Translations under genes and position numbers: made by a program
Shown here: positions 31,648 through 44,623 of the stretch, in pieces
Layout: every line of letters starts with the position of its first letter
How positions within the stretch are numbered: the first letter of the stretch is position 1
NCBI GenBank assembly: GCA_022457065.1
Contig: JAJGBQ010000001.1
Span: 3,348,001 to 3,412,000 of the forward strand
Direction: 5' to 3'
DNA from: Curvularia sp. ZM96
Taxonomy: Eukaryota > Ascomycota > Dothideomycetes > Pleosporales > Pleosporaceae
DNA: 64,000 bases
The notes under the pieces: model-generated
Database searches by the model: none
Seen by the model: the letters and a program-made list of their open reading frames with translations, nothing else
Told to the model about the DNA's origin: nothing

Positions 31648-32729
31648 CCAACCCAGACGGGCTTCATTCTCTTTCCCTTTCTCTCTCTTCCTTCTCTTTC
31701 CCGATTTTGTCATGATCCAATTATGCAGGGCTGGGCGTTTTGCATTCTTATCGTTTTTTCAAAACAAAAGAATCGGCCTCTAGATTCGTGAGTGGGCCTG
31801 TTTGGGATTTTGCCCAATTCTTTTGCTTGTTTTCTTGGCCCCTCAGCAGCAAGGCGCGTGGGAATCTCAGACTTGCCTTCTTTTCTTTTGGCGTTCCTTC
31901 TCTTTTTCCATCTTTATTCATGTTCGTCCACATCGCATCCTCGAGTGCGAAACTGAGCTGCAGACAGTCTTTTGACGGTGAAAATGTGTACATTGCTTTA
32001 CGACCTGTGAACAAGATATGCGGAAAGGGGAATAAGGTATTGCCTCACTCAGAGTCCGCGTGAGGAGGAATTGCGTGGCATTGATTTCGTCTATCGAGTA
32101 GAATAAGAGGACCCCGGGTTACCTACCCTATCATCTGCTTTCTCCTTCGTCTCTGAACAACCATACGCATCTCTCTACTTAGTCCTTCCCTGTTCATTCT
32201 AGTCCTGACTTTTGTCTGGTCATCGGCACACAGTCTTGGACGGATCATCCCCTCTATCAATAATATCTGTTTCACGCCACAAATGGATGCAGCTTTCCCG
32301 AAGGACACTCGAGCGACTATTCAGCATCTCTGTCTTTTCTCTTCATACTCCTGACCTTTTCACTTAGGCTATCTGCCAAGGCCAATCCCGTGATTTCCGA
32401 TTCGCACACCGGACAACAAAGGACATTGTTGAGTCTCTGACAATGTCAACTGACCACTATTCACCCACGCAACCTCCGGTATGAGGCACGTGGTGAGACG
32501 AGTCAAAATTTGCAGAGCCTTGCTGAGTCTGGTGGGCATTGGATGCATCTTGTAATCCACTCCGCGGTGCAGCTCAGATAACAGCAAGGCGCTCTTCTAT
32601 GCGATGCGATGCTGTACTTCCGCCGGCCTAGCAGATATGGCGTGTACGTTGTCCCCTTAGGGCAGCACTTTCGCTTTCGCTGGACTCAGGCAGGTTGCCC
32701 GGAAGATGTCGCATCAACGTAAGCCTACA
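31648..32729. other. Intergenic region between convergent genes
   Basis: About 1.1 kb between the stop codons of velB and the Zn2Cys6 gene. Immediately after velB comes a long pyrimidine-rich stretch (about 31,663-31,710), probably 3' UTR. Beyond that there are only short, unlikely open frames. Confidence 0.45.
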
Positions 32730-34606
32730 TCATACAATGGCAAAGTGATTCGATGACGCAAAGAGCTCTGAACTAACCAACCGGCAATCCACTCGCCTTC
32801 CCCCCTCATCTTGCTTTTTCTGTACTACTTCGAGCAGATCAGCCGTAGCTTTTGCATTGGTAGCTTCAGTGCTGAGATTTCGAATGGCCTCTAGAATCCA
32901 TTTCCGCTCTTCCAGGTCGTCTTCCTCGCAGCCCCACATCAGCAGAGGCCACAATACATTAACCGGCAACGATTCGTCCGATTCGGCCATGAGATGGCAC
33001 AAGCGCTTGATGTTTGCAATGGCGTTGATGACGTCTTTAGTCTTGGGATATTGAACGTAGGCGACGCGATGCAGATGGAGGAATGAGGCGTAGTAGTTGA
33101 CCAGATAACATCTGAATGACCGAGTCAAGGGCTTAGCAAGACTCTTGGCCAGGTGCTTCTCAGTCAGATTTCCGGCTACAGCATGATCCATCAGAACCGG
33201 TCGTTGGCTATAGAGTGCGTGCAAGTCCTTTGAGATTTGCGCAGCCAGTGCCATCACCTCCGTTTCGTCCTCGACCGTTCCGCGGCTACGGCGCCAAGGG
33301 TCGATGCGCGTGATTCTGCCGGAGAAGGTTTGGACTTGCTGAAAAAACAAAATACCCGGGTGATATAGCACGTCAAACAGAACCTCCTCGATTTCAACGT
33401 CCAGATTATCTGATTCGGACCCAGGATCAGCCGCAGGTGAGGCGTCGAAGATTGTCTCATCCGTATCAGCGAGAAACAAACCTTCTCCGCCTGCTGTCGA
33501 CACAGCGCGTGCATCGAGTAAACGGAGCCAAGAGACCAGCCGGCGCTCGGGGATCGAAAAGGCCACCTTCTTGGCGTTTTGAATGAGTATATAAGCCTCG
33601 CGCAAATTGGCATGAGCTCTGGGAAGTGTTTCCGTAAGAAGGTCAGTATAGGTGAGCAAGAACAGTGCAGCAAGAATATGTTTGAGACCAGCCCTGGAGG
33701 CAACGTCTACCTTTTCTGCCGTTTGTGCCTTGGCTGAGCGATTGGGTAATTGTCTAGCAGCGTTGTCGTATAACGCTCTCCAATCGAGTTTTGCAGCGTC
33801 TCCGCCCAATCCGTTCCGCTGTATTTGCATTGCGGCAAAAGCCAAAATTGCGCTCTTAACAACAGATGATTCTGCTGCCATGGTAGCGAAGAAAGCACGC
33901 GTAGACGCCCACTTAGGACCAACCTCAACTGGCGTCAAGATGGGCGGCATGAGCATCTGAAGGAAGGAACTCAAGAGAAACTCTTCGCTAGGATGCCCAT
34001 TTGGCGCACCCTCAGTCGACAAAGGCGATGCTGAATTTGGATCAGGTCGGTAATTCCGATGGTCAGGCATGTGTGTCTGGTTTCCCGTGACAGGAGCGGC
34101 GTTCAGAAGTGGGCCCGAAGACTGATGGGGATCGGGAAGCTGGTAGAGGGATTGTGCTGCCGCCAGCGAATCAGCAGGGAAAGAGTTCGGGCTAAGCAGC
34201 ATAGCTTCGTCCCATGTGCCCACACTCAGCGGGCCTGAAAACTCAAAGCCGAAGCCGTATCCGTCCAAGGGAAATACTCCCGAGGCAAAGGACTGAGGTT
34301 GCCCAAGCGGACTGCTCGTCACCAGAGACTGTTGCGAGGTGCTGCTGCTTCGCGCTGGAGGCGGACGATGCCATGTGCAGTCAAGGTTCAAACGCTCGCA
34401 GTGTGAGCAACGCGGCCGCTGTTCGTTGCATCGTACTTTGCGCCTCCTATCCCTATAAGCACTTTTGCCGGACAAATGCTGGTGCTTTGTGCATACCTGC
34501 ATGCATTGCAGCCATTTTTGGACCGCGCTGGTCGAGGCTGTGTTGACGGTGGCTCTGAAGATGTTGCTGGTGTCTGTTGCTGTTGGCTTGCGAGTGTCTG
34601 CGACAT
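32730..34606 (-). CDS. Zn2Cys6 transcription factor with fungal-specific regulatory domain
   Basis: Two exons, 34497-34606 and 32730-34446, with a 50-nt intron (donor GTATGC) placed inside the zinc cluster, encode 608 aa. The start is the ATG of MSQTLASQQQQ; the frame is open further upstream but has no clear conservation. Joining the exons completes the cluster: CNACRRRKVRC, then CSHC and a final Cys (C-X2-C-X6-C-X6-C-X2-C-X6-C). A Q/S/P-rich linker follows. From about residue 190 the protein is helical (SFLQMLMPPILTP, SVVKSAILAFAAMQIQ), resembling the Fungal_trans_2-type domain of sterol and metabolic regulators. Target genes are not evident. The nearest non-regulatory gene on its promoter side is the DHA2 pump, read divergently 1.5 kb away. 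Confidence 0.82.
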
Positions 34607-36145
34607 GTGCGATGATAAAGTAAAAAAATTGGGGTTAGAGATAGTGAATTCAGAGTGGCAAAGGGCAGCAGGCAGGGGTGCGTTGCGATAAAATATGGAA
34701 CTGATCGTAAATTTGCGGGGGCCAATGAGACCGGCCACTAACGAGTCAAGGGGGTGCGCTACGATGTACGTCATGCTTAGGATAGACGGAGCATTGGGTC
34801 GGACTCACAAAATGAACAGGCTAGTGGGGCAGAATCTCAAAGACTTGAGAATGCATGATTGACAGGGAAACCTACATGAGGAGAGAAGGCACAACCCTGA
34901 TTGAAAGAGGCTCGACAATATGTGCTGAGAAACTCCGCGAAAAGATGCCAGAGCTGCAGCAGCAGACTTCTCGAAACGGGCCGCGGAGTTCCTTGACACA
35001 TGGACAAAAGAATCATGAAGTATCTCGTCACCTTTCTGAACAACGATCGGGCTACGAGAAACATTAGCTTGGTCTTGAGATGCACAAGAAAGGAAACGCT
35101 ACAACGACTCATAACTGGGATCGTTATGAATTCAGCCATAGTAACACACGCGACTATTTGCATCGTTGTAAAGTGCTTTTTGACACTCGTAACAGCTCAC
35201 CAAGTGAAGGGGCCTTTGAAGTTCAGCGTGGACAACAACTACGCCGAAACGACCAGTAGCGTTCTTACGTTTAGCAAAATCAGCAATATCATGTTACGCG
35301 TTTACATCCAGTTCTATTACTCGGAATCGATCCATCGGACCAGTCTTTTGTTTGATGTTGGTGCTTGACCTTGTTTCGGGTAATCCAGATTCCATTTCAA
35401 TTGAAGAGGTTAATCGCCCTACACATCCCGTAATCATAATTTTAAAAAGAGAAGTTCTATCAGAATAATACAGTAAGTTCACCAAAGCCATCGGAAGACT
35501 GTAGCGGCCGAGTAACCGGGGACTGTTTGAACAAACATGTACATGATTGCACAGTTTTCGTCCAAGCATCACCAAACCCAATTTCCCAAACCTCGACGTG
35601 TAATCAATCACGTGGGTTGTTCTATACGCGTATAACTTGTGAACGACATCCGACTAGCAAGATGCGTAGACTCCAGACGCACAATGGCGCCAAGGTAATA
35701 CATATACTAGTAGTTCGTTCGGACCGGCCCTCGTCCTGACAAGCTTTCTGTCGATGACAGTACCATTACCCGAGCTTCACACATCATCAAGCAACTCTAT
35801 GACTGAACTCCTAATCTGACCGCTTCTTCTGCATCTGAATGGGGAGTCACAAAAAAAAAGGGCGCCGACTAACCCCCGCCGGGGAAGCCTTGGCAATCTA
35901 GCCCCGCCCCACTTCCCCATCCGATTGGCCCTGAACAGACCGTTTTATGCAGCGAACGCGCTAGAGAAAAAGGGCTTCAACTACTAAGCACATATCTCCA
36001 TCATTTGTAGTACCTTTGACTCCGCATCTAATTGTATATAACCCGCACTCTCCAGCTAACAATCGGTAGAGTGTGATCGGTTTAATCTTTGTTAGAGTGA
36101 TTTCTCTTTCTCGTACTATTTATTATTATCACATTAGCCAGAGAT
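34607..36145. other. Intergenic region between divergent regulator and efflux pump
   Basis: About 1.5 kb. One open frame of 122 codons (35000-35368, plus) has an ATG, but its composition and lack of recognisable motifs make it unconvincing. Near 35,850-35,920 there is an A-run followed by GC-rich sequence. The last 150 bp form the pump's promoter. Confidence 0.45.
36035..36041 (+). promoter_or_regulatory. TATA box upstream of the DHA2 pump
   Basis: TATATAA on the plus strand, 105 bp upstream of the pump's ATG. The distance fits a core promoter, and inducible efflux pumps often have TATA-type promoters. Confidence 0.5.
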
Positions 36146-38101
36146 ATGGAGCAACAGGAGCAGGAGATTCAGCAACTACCTCCCGGCGCTACAACAGAAA
36201 CAAAAGATGGAATGAGAGAAACGGGGCAGCGAGAAGAGATGGAACGGGGTGATCTTAGTGCAGAAGCTGTAGCGAAAAGAAGCAAGGTGAGGGTCGTTGC
36301 CATCCTCACTGCGTTATTTGTAGGTTCTCTAACTTTTTCCTTTCGACCTGAAATTTTTCGTTGATGTGCTGCTTCAAAAAAACGTTCATGTTACGCTTCG
36401 ACTTTGTAAACATGAACAATTTTTGTCTACTCCCGACAAGGAGAAAGATCAGAAATACTAAACCCTTCACCCAACCCCCCCCAAAAAACACGACCACACA
36501 AAGACACACTCCCTATATCCCACCCACCCCTACTAACCCTCTTCAAGCTGTCCCTCTTCGTCTCCGCCCTCGACGCCACCATCATCGCCACTGCTGCACC
36601 AACCATATCACGGGACCTTAACTCGGCCGCAGGCTACACCTGGATCGGAGGAGCGTACCTTCTCGCCAATGCAGCCTCTGGACCCATCTGGGCCTCGTTG
36701 TCCGACATCTGGGGCCGCAAGCTCATCATGCTGGCAGCGCTGGCCCTCTTCTTCGCCAGCTCGACCGTCTGCGCCGTCGCAAAGACGATGCAGGAACTTA
36801 TCATTGGCCGGGCATTTCAAGGCGCCGCGGGTGGTGGGCTTATTCTGCTCGTACACGTGTGTATTAGTGACTTGTTTAGCTTGCGGCAGCGGAGTCTGCT
36901 CATGGGCTTTACCGAGGGGATCTGGGCACTGGCGGGTGGCGTGGGCCCAGTGGTAGGTGGGTTGTTTTCCAGCTTCGTATCGTGGCGCTGGTGCTTCTAC
37001 GTCAATCTCCCTATCAGCGGTATCGCGTCGGTGCTGATACTGTTCTTCCTCGACATCCGGCACGAACACACTTCGTTTATGCGGGGCATCCGCGCAATCG
37101 ACTGGCTTGGTATTCTCACTTTTCTAGCCTGCACGCTGCTGCTGCTGCTTGGCCTCGACTTCGGCGGCGTGCTGTTTCCCTGGTCGAGCCCCAAGATCAT
37201 TGTCCTCTTGACCATTGGCGGCGCCATGATCTTCGTCTTCATCTACAGCGAAGCCCGAATCGCAAAGTATCCACTGATCCCCATGCCATTGTTCAAAAGT
37301 ACGACCAACGTCGCGGTCCTTTCCGTTGTCTTCCTCCACGGCTTCGTCTTCATCGCCGCAGAATACTACATGCCGCTGTACTTCCAAGCGGTGCTCGAAG
37401 CCACCCCTTTACGCTCTGGTCTTCTACTCCTCCCATTCATCGTCACGGGCGCTCTAGGCGGCGTAGCCTGTGGCGTGATTATGCATAGAACAGGCCACTT
37501 CCGGCCGATCATGTGGGTGGGCACGCTCATCCTGACTGTGGGCTTTGGCCTCTTCATTGCCTTCTCGGCCACGACGTCGACCGCCGTCGCCGTCGGCTTC
37601 CTCATCATCGGTGGTCTGGGATCGGGCGTCCTCTTCGAAGCACCTCTCATCGCAATCCAGAGTCAGGTCCAGCAAGCAGATGTAGCTAGTGCAACCGCCA
37701 CCCTCACTTTCATCCGCAACATCGCCGTTGCCGTATCCACCATTGTCGGCGGAACCATTATCCAAAACTCCATGGATGCCCAGGCCTCGCTGCTGCGTGA
37801 CGCAGGCATCCCTCAGAGTATTCGAGAGAAGCTGGATGGCGAGCACGCCCTCGCAAATGTCATGTTGCCCGCAACACTGGCCAGCAGTAATCCAGCGTGG
37901 GAACTCGCTGCCAAGCAGGCATTCTCCTACGCCATGCGCAACATGTGGATCACGTACACGGTTCTGGCGTTTCTAAGCTTTGTCGCGAGTTTGTTCGTTG
38001 CTTCCGCGGTGCTGGGGACCGAGCATGTCGAGACTGTAACGGGGTTGAAAAAGAAGGAGAAGACGACACCGGCGGAAAGCAACACGACAGCTAGCTCGTA
38101 G
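36146..38101 (+). CDS. DHA2-family MFS multidrug efflux transporter
   Basis: Two exons, 36146-36319 and 36548-38101, give 575 aa. Exon 1 supplies the hydrophilic N-terminus and the start of helix 1 (VRVVAILTALF). Exon 2 continues it with LSLFVSALDATIIATAAPTI, a helix-1 motif of drug:H+ antiporters. SDIWGRKLIMLAAL follows helix 2, and helix 5 has the GPVVGGLFSSFVSWRW antiporter motif. About fourteen hydrophobic segments fit the 14-TM DHA2 group of plasma-membrane exporters for drugs or self-made toxins. No biosynthetic gene cluster is visible next to it, so the substrate is unknown. The single intron is 228 nt, four times the local norm, with a C-rich 3' half and an ACTAAC branch site before the CAAG acceptor. 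Confidence 0.87.
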
Positions 38102-38249
38102 TTCTCGTTACAAGTGGGGAAATTTCTAGAGCCAAAAAAGTTTTGCTTTGTCTATAATAGGATGTTTCCAGGGCCAAAGTGTTGATTTCTCTACTACAAT
38201 TATGTACTTGTATAAATCTAGGTAGAAGGACAAATCAATATCAGCATCC

Positions 38250-41200
38250 TTAATAAGGAATACCATTCGTAATAAGCTGGAATCGATCATACGTTCCCGT
38301 CGAGTAACTCGACCGACTCTTCTCAATCAAACCGCGCATGTACTCGGCCGCCTCACGCTCACTCTTGTCTAGCACAAAGCGATCCCTGAAGTTACGCATC
38401 GACTCTGGTTTGAAGCACGGCAGCCCACTGTCGAGCATGACCTGCACCACGTGACAAAGGTGATCGCAATGCTGTCTGCTCGCGAGGAACGCCTTGACAG
38501 TAAGCTCCTCGAACCAGCGGTACGCTTGCGAAGTATACGGGTTTGCCGCGTTCTTGCCAGACATGACGGCAATCATTTCGGCTGTGAGCTTAAACGGTGC
38601 GCGCTCAAACTTAATGCCGCCAGGCGCAATGTCGAAGCAGAAGCCAAAGTCGATGTGGATAATGTGACCCGCGTCGTCAATCATGATATTTCCGTTGTGC
38701 CGATCCTTGAACTGGAGCAAGAAGCTGATGACCGAGTAGGCAGCCATAGATTTGACAAAGTTGGACCGCGCTTCCTGGTACCGGATCGAGTCTTCGTTGC
38801 CATACCGTGACACAAAGTAGTCGTCAAGCCGATTGACTGCTTCGCGGCCAAGCATGTCGCGCGAGATGGAGTTGGGTAGCACGTCAATCACACCACAACC
38901 AGGCGCAGTGGCCGTGACGCGGTAGGGGAACACCCAGACGTCTAGACCAACTGTGTTGAAGATGCCTCGGAAGGCGGCAATCATCTGAAGCGCGAGTACG
39001 TCCTGACGACAATCGTCTCCTACTTTGAAAATAGCAGACAGCCATGTCTCGTAGCTATTGTCCTTCTTCTGCGAGACGCTGCGGTCGTCCTCTTCGGCTT
39101 CTTCTAGCCCTTGGTCATCAGGCCTGTTCTTTCTGATACGGAACGTAGCCATGAACGGCGTTTTTGCGTGACTCTGCAGTGGCTTGCCAGACTTGCGGTC
39201 GATGCCAATGACTTGGCCGTCGGGGTTGGAAGGAAGATAGACACCAACCTCCACCTTGATCTTGCGCAGTTCCTCTTCAATCTTCTGTTTCTTGACCTCC
39301 TTAGGCTCGTGCAAAACGGACCGCAAAGTACCCGAGATGCCAGTGACCTCGTTGAAAAATGCAAACTCCCGTTCGTAAAAGGCATGGTCTTCTGGCGAGA
39401 AACTTGACTCCAGGCTGGCCATGACCTTGTCGAGTGTGGGCTTGACGGGATCCGGAATCTCGGCAGCCTCGTCCTTGTATGCGTTGGCCTTCATATTCCA
39501 GATGATTTGGTGAGCAAACAACTGTGAGAACTTGGCTGTCTCGATGATATACCGCTCGACATAGCCCAGGGCATCGTATCGAAGCGTTTGCACAATCTGG
39601 TAGACGTAAAAGAACATGACATCTACCGAGTGACTCTCTAATGCCCTCATTGCGTACTGGATGATGAAGGGGTGGTTGCCATAGGCTGGCAAAAAGTACG
39701 TAACAGCTGTAATGGGGTTTACTGGCGCCCAGTATAGCATGTACTTGGCAGAGTTAGCAAAGAAAGTCCCATAGATGACTTTGTACATACCTTGAGCTGG
39801 AAGGAAACATCGCCAGGTAGCGAATTACCCAAAAGTACCTCTAGCGCATCTGGCTCGTCCAGAACCTTTTGTGGAAAGTTGAGTACCTGCCACCTCACCT
39901 CGTTATTGAGACGCTGGGACTGGAAGCGTTTGATGAGATGAACGGCGATTCCAGGATTCTCAGCCCAGGCCGTCTTCAAATGAGCAGTCACAGCAGCCTG
40001 GCGGGATTAGCGTACATTATTTCTTGAGAAGGGATACTTACATCAGGGAGTATATTGCCGTGACGTCCAGAGGTGAAATGGTGCTTTTTGCCATCAAGAG
40101 GGAACAACCACACCGTCAGACGAGACTGCTCGTTCGAGACGAGCAGAGACAGTAGGTCTTGCTTTACTTTGAGCTTTGCGCCAATTTCAGAGACAGTAGT
40201 AACCTTCCCGATGGCATCGATTTGCGCCTGAACATCAGCCAGGACATGAGTCTCGGCCTTGATCTGCAGTCTGTTGCCTCCAAATGACCACTGAGGAGCC
40301 TTGGCAAACCATGCCAGAGCAGCAGTCAATACGCGGTCTGTCAAGCGCCACCTGATCTTAGGCGAAATCGTTGTACAGTAGTGCGCAATACGCAGTCCAA
40401 GCAAGATGATATGGAAGTAAGATTCGCGGGCAAGAGGCTGCTCGCACCCCGTACTCATTGCATCCAGCGTGATATGCATCAACCGAACATAGACGCGCTC
40501 GACATCCGATTTGCTCAATCGCGATGCGCTAAAGTGGCTGGACAAGAATTGTAGCAGGCGGAAATGAGGTGCAATGAGATTGTACACGTGCTGCTGGCGT
40601 TTCGACAGCGCTTCTTTGTCTGTAGCAGCAAACTCCTGCTTCCCGTAGAAAGGATCGGCGTGTTTCAATGCAGGGCTAAAGATACCACGGCGCTTGCGCA
40701 CCGTGTTCTCCCAGTTTTCAGCAATGGCAACCAGGATCCGGGACTCCATGCGAGGATTCTCTTTAGCAACGCTCGTCCATAGCGAGATACCAAGCTTGAT
40801 CGACTGTTTCGAGAACACTGCGAATGGTATGCCGACTAGATGCTGGACGATGGGCGACTGGTCCGTCTTCACGCGGCACAATAGCGCCGCGGCTTTCCGT
40901 AGTATGTCGCGTAGCTCTGCAATAGCGACATGCTTGTGTCCCATGGTGCGGGTTTCCAAATCCACCAAAAGGCTAGTCGCTTCATGTAGGCTGCGGGACA
41001 GATAACTGGACCTCGTCTCAGAAGCGGATGCACCCTTTAGCCATTCTTCCTCCTGATCTGCAACTCCATCTAGGAACTTGTACTCTTGTCTGGTAGTGTA
41101 TTGAGTAATAAAGTCTGAAGCGGTGTTGATATTGATGCCCTGGCGTTCCACAGCCCCGAGGCGCTGGTCAGTGGACGGAATGACAGAGCCCATCTCGAGA

Positions 41201-44200
41201 GCAAAAGACCTTCCCAGAGAAATGTGACCAAAAGTCATCTCATCATCAAACTCGGAGAGATACGATTGAAGAAGTCCTTTGACATCAAGAGGGGCGACAT
41301 CAAGCGTTCCCTTGACCCAGACGGTTGCGCGCTTGTATAGCGCGTCGAGCGTGGCTCGTCGAAAAGCATAGTCATCTGACAGCTCAACAGCGATATTGGA
41401 TCGTTTAGAGGTAAACGTCGACTTCCAAGTGTACTCATCTGTCTCTCCTTCGAGACAGCTGTACCACATGATGGAGAGGAGCTCCAAGAGAGCAAACAGT
41501 GCACTTTTCTGGCACAAAGTCGACGGTACTTCACGAATGACAACATCTGCACAGGTGGCAGCCGCTTGTTGGACGCGCGCAATGCGGTGGCAGCAAGCAG
41601 CGAACATGGTTGCTAGCTGCTTGGCCAAGTAAGGTGTCGAGAACGTGTGTGATTGACCCGACAATGTCTTTGTCAGGTATGTTCGAACCGCCGTCGTTGT
41701 GATGGCAGACATGCAGTTGCCGACTGCGCCTGTTCGCAACTTGGGATCAAGGAAGTAGACGAGCGCCTTGGTGCAATCGCCTGTACTTGCTCGTAAATCT
41801 TCCACTAGGTATGCGGTACTGAGGAAAACAGCTTCTTGGTAACTAAGCGACTTGGTATCAGCTTCACAAGAAGGAAGCAGTTTGCCAAGACGTTTCTTTT
41901 GCTCGACGGTATGTTCGGGTGATTTGCCGCGGCGCAGTACCGTGTTCAATTCGATATCGCTCTCTGAAAGGAAGGGGCGCTCTTCGGTAATCAGGGGCTT
42001 GCTAAACCGCGCAAGCGTACGCAGCTCTTCGCGGTATTGTTTACCCAAGTCGGAGAGCAAGTCAAATCCATGTACGACAATGTTAAACCAAGCGTCGCGC
42101 TGGAGGCCGATGATGGAATCATCGAGCTCCCCATACTCCGGGAGTTCAGCGTTTCTTTCAAGCAGAACCGCAAGTGGCTTCAGCAGCTGTGCAATTTCCT
42201 GTGCCGCAAGTTCCGTGTCTCGAAGATGACGATGGGATGTTTCTTGGGCATCGCCCTTGCTGACAATAGTGTCCAGCAAATGCATAAGGTAGATTTCAAA
42301 AGCAGGCTCGCCTACAGTGATTTCCTTTGAAAGGTTGAGGCGCGCAGTCATGACCTAGGCAAGTCGTTAGTTGTGATGAGGTAGTTGTCGAAGGAGGACA
42401 CTCACAGCCTCCAGCTTTGCCGCATCATCAGATACCAGCGCATCATGCGACAGCTTTGTGTAAAGCTTGAGCAGGGATTTGAATTCGCCAGGCGGACTGT
42501 GTATACCAAGAAATGCTGAATCGGTGATGATTTTTGCATCCACCACCTTGCCCGAACGCCCGACCTTTTGCACGAGCATTGACAGAGCAAGTGCTGTAAT
42601 TTTTGGATCTTTGCAGTTTCTTGCAACCGACACAATGGTCTCGACTACAGTTGTGTGCACATGATGGGGCTCATCCACGTCACTTGGAGCCAGAGAGATT
42701 GCGCTGCCATGCTGGTGGTTGTAGACACCGTCTGTTCGTGCGGTCTTGCTGGTACCGTTCAACGCGGGAGACGCAGAAGCGTTTCGCTCAGAAGCAGGAG
42801 CCACACTAATGACGTTTCCAAGGCTATAAAGTGTGGTGATGATCACATCTTGAGGAAGCAGACTGAGAACTGAAGCGAGAGATTCTGCTGCCACCGAAGT
42901 CGTCCGGTGATCAAAGTTGGCTTGAACAATGACTCGAGGCAGCGAGCGGCCCAAGGTTGACGCGAGTTGTGGGGAGACTTTGGCCAGGATAGACATGATT
43001 CTCAGAACAGTAGATGCAAGCTCATGGTCCGCACTCTGTGCAGGGTCATTGAGTACATTGTCCAGCCAAGCGGTCAGGACTTCAGCATCAGTGATGTCTG
43101 TGTCGTTGTCGTACACGGTACAGCAGAGGTATGTGACGAGCACCTTTGCCTTGACCGAGGATGCTTGCTGCTGTTGCCAAGCTGATCCCACTCGCTGGAG
43201 GTATTCAAGATCATTTTCCAGGCGTTCCATTTCCTCTGCCGCAATCTTGGCCAATCCTTCGGCCAGTGCATTCTCGGCTGCGGCTTTAATCTGCGGATGG
43301 TCTCTATTATCTAACCAACTCTGAAGATGGTCGAGGACGGAATTCTGCGAGGTACGATTTCGACTGACTTCAACAAGCTGGGAAGCCGAAGCGAGCACGA
43401 GCTTCAGGAATGAATCATGCAGGACCATGGCGCCAAGCGGCCGTCCAGTCGCAGCATAATGCTTGGTATATCGCTTCCATTCTCGCAGCTCGTGCTGGTG
43501 CGAGTGCGCATTACGCACAATAGACAGGACGGTTTCAAACGCAATCAGAAACTTCTCCGTCAAGTTTGTTCGCACATTTTGAACAAGCTGCAGGCTATCA
43601 TAGGCATTCCAGAAATCAACATGCTCTGCAGAAGCACTCAGGAATCCCAGAAGCGACAGACTGTGCGTCATGACCCGCGCTAGCTCGCCGTCTGCGCCGA
43701 AGTCGTCCTTTCCGTCATCAACAAATTGCTGCTCGGACAGCTGGACAGCTGCTGTGGCCCACCCTGTGAGATAACCTTGCAGTGCAACGGCGGCTTGTGT
43801 TCGCAGCTCTTCATGCCGAAGGCCCAAGGAGAGAACAGCAGACGTGAGATTGTAGGTAAGGACTTCGTAGGGAGCGGGTTCGATGGTGCGTAGACTGGGC
43901 GACGGCGCAAAGGTCTGGGCATAGGATGCGGTGAGGTAGGGGGAGAGGCGAGCGAGCAGCTTTTCGGCCACATCAAACGACGCGATATAGGGTGCAGACT
44001 TGCACAGAGCCAGGATGGCCTCAAGTTCTTGCAGCTTCATAGCGTTGGATGCGTTTGAGAACCGCTTGAACATCCTCGTGTAGTCGGAGCCAGTTGTCTC
44101 TGGCGACGACGACTGCGCCGACAGGCGGGCAAGCTTCTCGAGCGCATGGCTGCGAATGGTACGACTGGTAGTTGCATGTTAGCAGGCTGGTATTATTTGG

Positions 44201-44225
44201 AGTTTCTACTGGATCCTCACGCCAT
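38250..44225 (-). CDS. STT4: Phosphatidylinositol 4-kinase type III alpha, Stt4
   Basis: Five exons: 44221-44225, 42406-44164, 40042-42354, 39791-39997 and 38250-39743, giving 1925 aa, the family's usual size. Introns are 56, 51, 44 and 47 nt. The C-terminal kinase domain has KVGDDCRQDVLALQMI, catalytic DRHNGN at residues 1775-1780 and DFG at 1793-1795. Before it lies the PIK helical domain with YWAPVNPI and HPFIIQYAMRALESHS. The N-terminal two-thirds is the large helical solenoid that binds Ypp1/Efr3-type adaptors. Stt4 makes PI4P at the plasma membrane and is essential in yeast. The first exon encodes only Met plus two bases of Ala. Its use restores the conserved opening MARTIRSHALEKLA, which resembles other Stt4 N-termini, whereas the next ATG would remove about 30 residues. 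Confidence 0.95.
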
Positions 44226-44623
44226 GTTTCACAAAGGCTTGCGCGATGTCGAAGCGTAGGGTAGTAATGAAGTGTCTCTGGACAGACAAGGTGACGAAAC
44301 TAAAGTCGGGGTCCGGAGCTGCCTGTATTCTGATTGGACGATCCCCCTTACCTATCCTAGCAGCTCCGAACGTTCATCCTAGGCACCAATGACTCGCGAT
44401 TTGGACAGTCGTTTTGCAAGGTGGAAATTGATCATTATCATTGGATCGTCAGAGCAAAAGCAAGCAACAAAGAAAAGACATGACTGCATATACACTGCAA
44501 TGAGTCGGTGGCTCCTTCGCAACCTCATTGTCAAAACGCCCTCGCCAAGTAGCAAATCGAACCTAGAAAACACCGGCCAATGCATTCAACATTCAACGCC
44601 AGAACCATAAAAGCCTGGTGGAC
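44226..44623. other. Spacer between the tandem kinase genes
   Basis: About 400 bp containing the STT4 promoter and the 3' flank of the STE20-like kinase gene. A GATCATTATCATTGGATC imperfect palindrome lies around 44,430-44,447. No gene is supported. Confidence 0.4.

Noticed and set aside
35000..35368. 122-codon plus-strand open frame in the region between the regulator and the pump
   Set aside because: It has an ATG but no conserved motif, signal or coding-like composition; kept as intergenic.
36361..36621. Open frame within the long DHA2 intron
   Set aside because: It runs through C/A-rich intron sequence and ends inside exon 2 in another frame; the transporter frame is clearly the coding one.
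30631..38101. A secondary-metabolite cluster around velB, the Zn2Cys6 regulator and the DHA2 pump
   Set aside because: No polyketide synthase, peptide synthetase, terpene cyclase or tailoring enzyme lies among or next to these genes.
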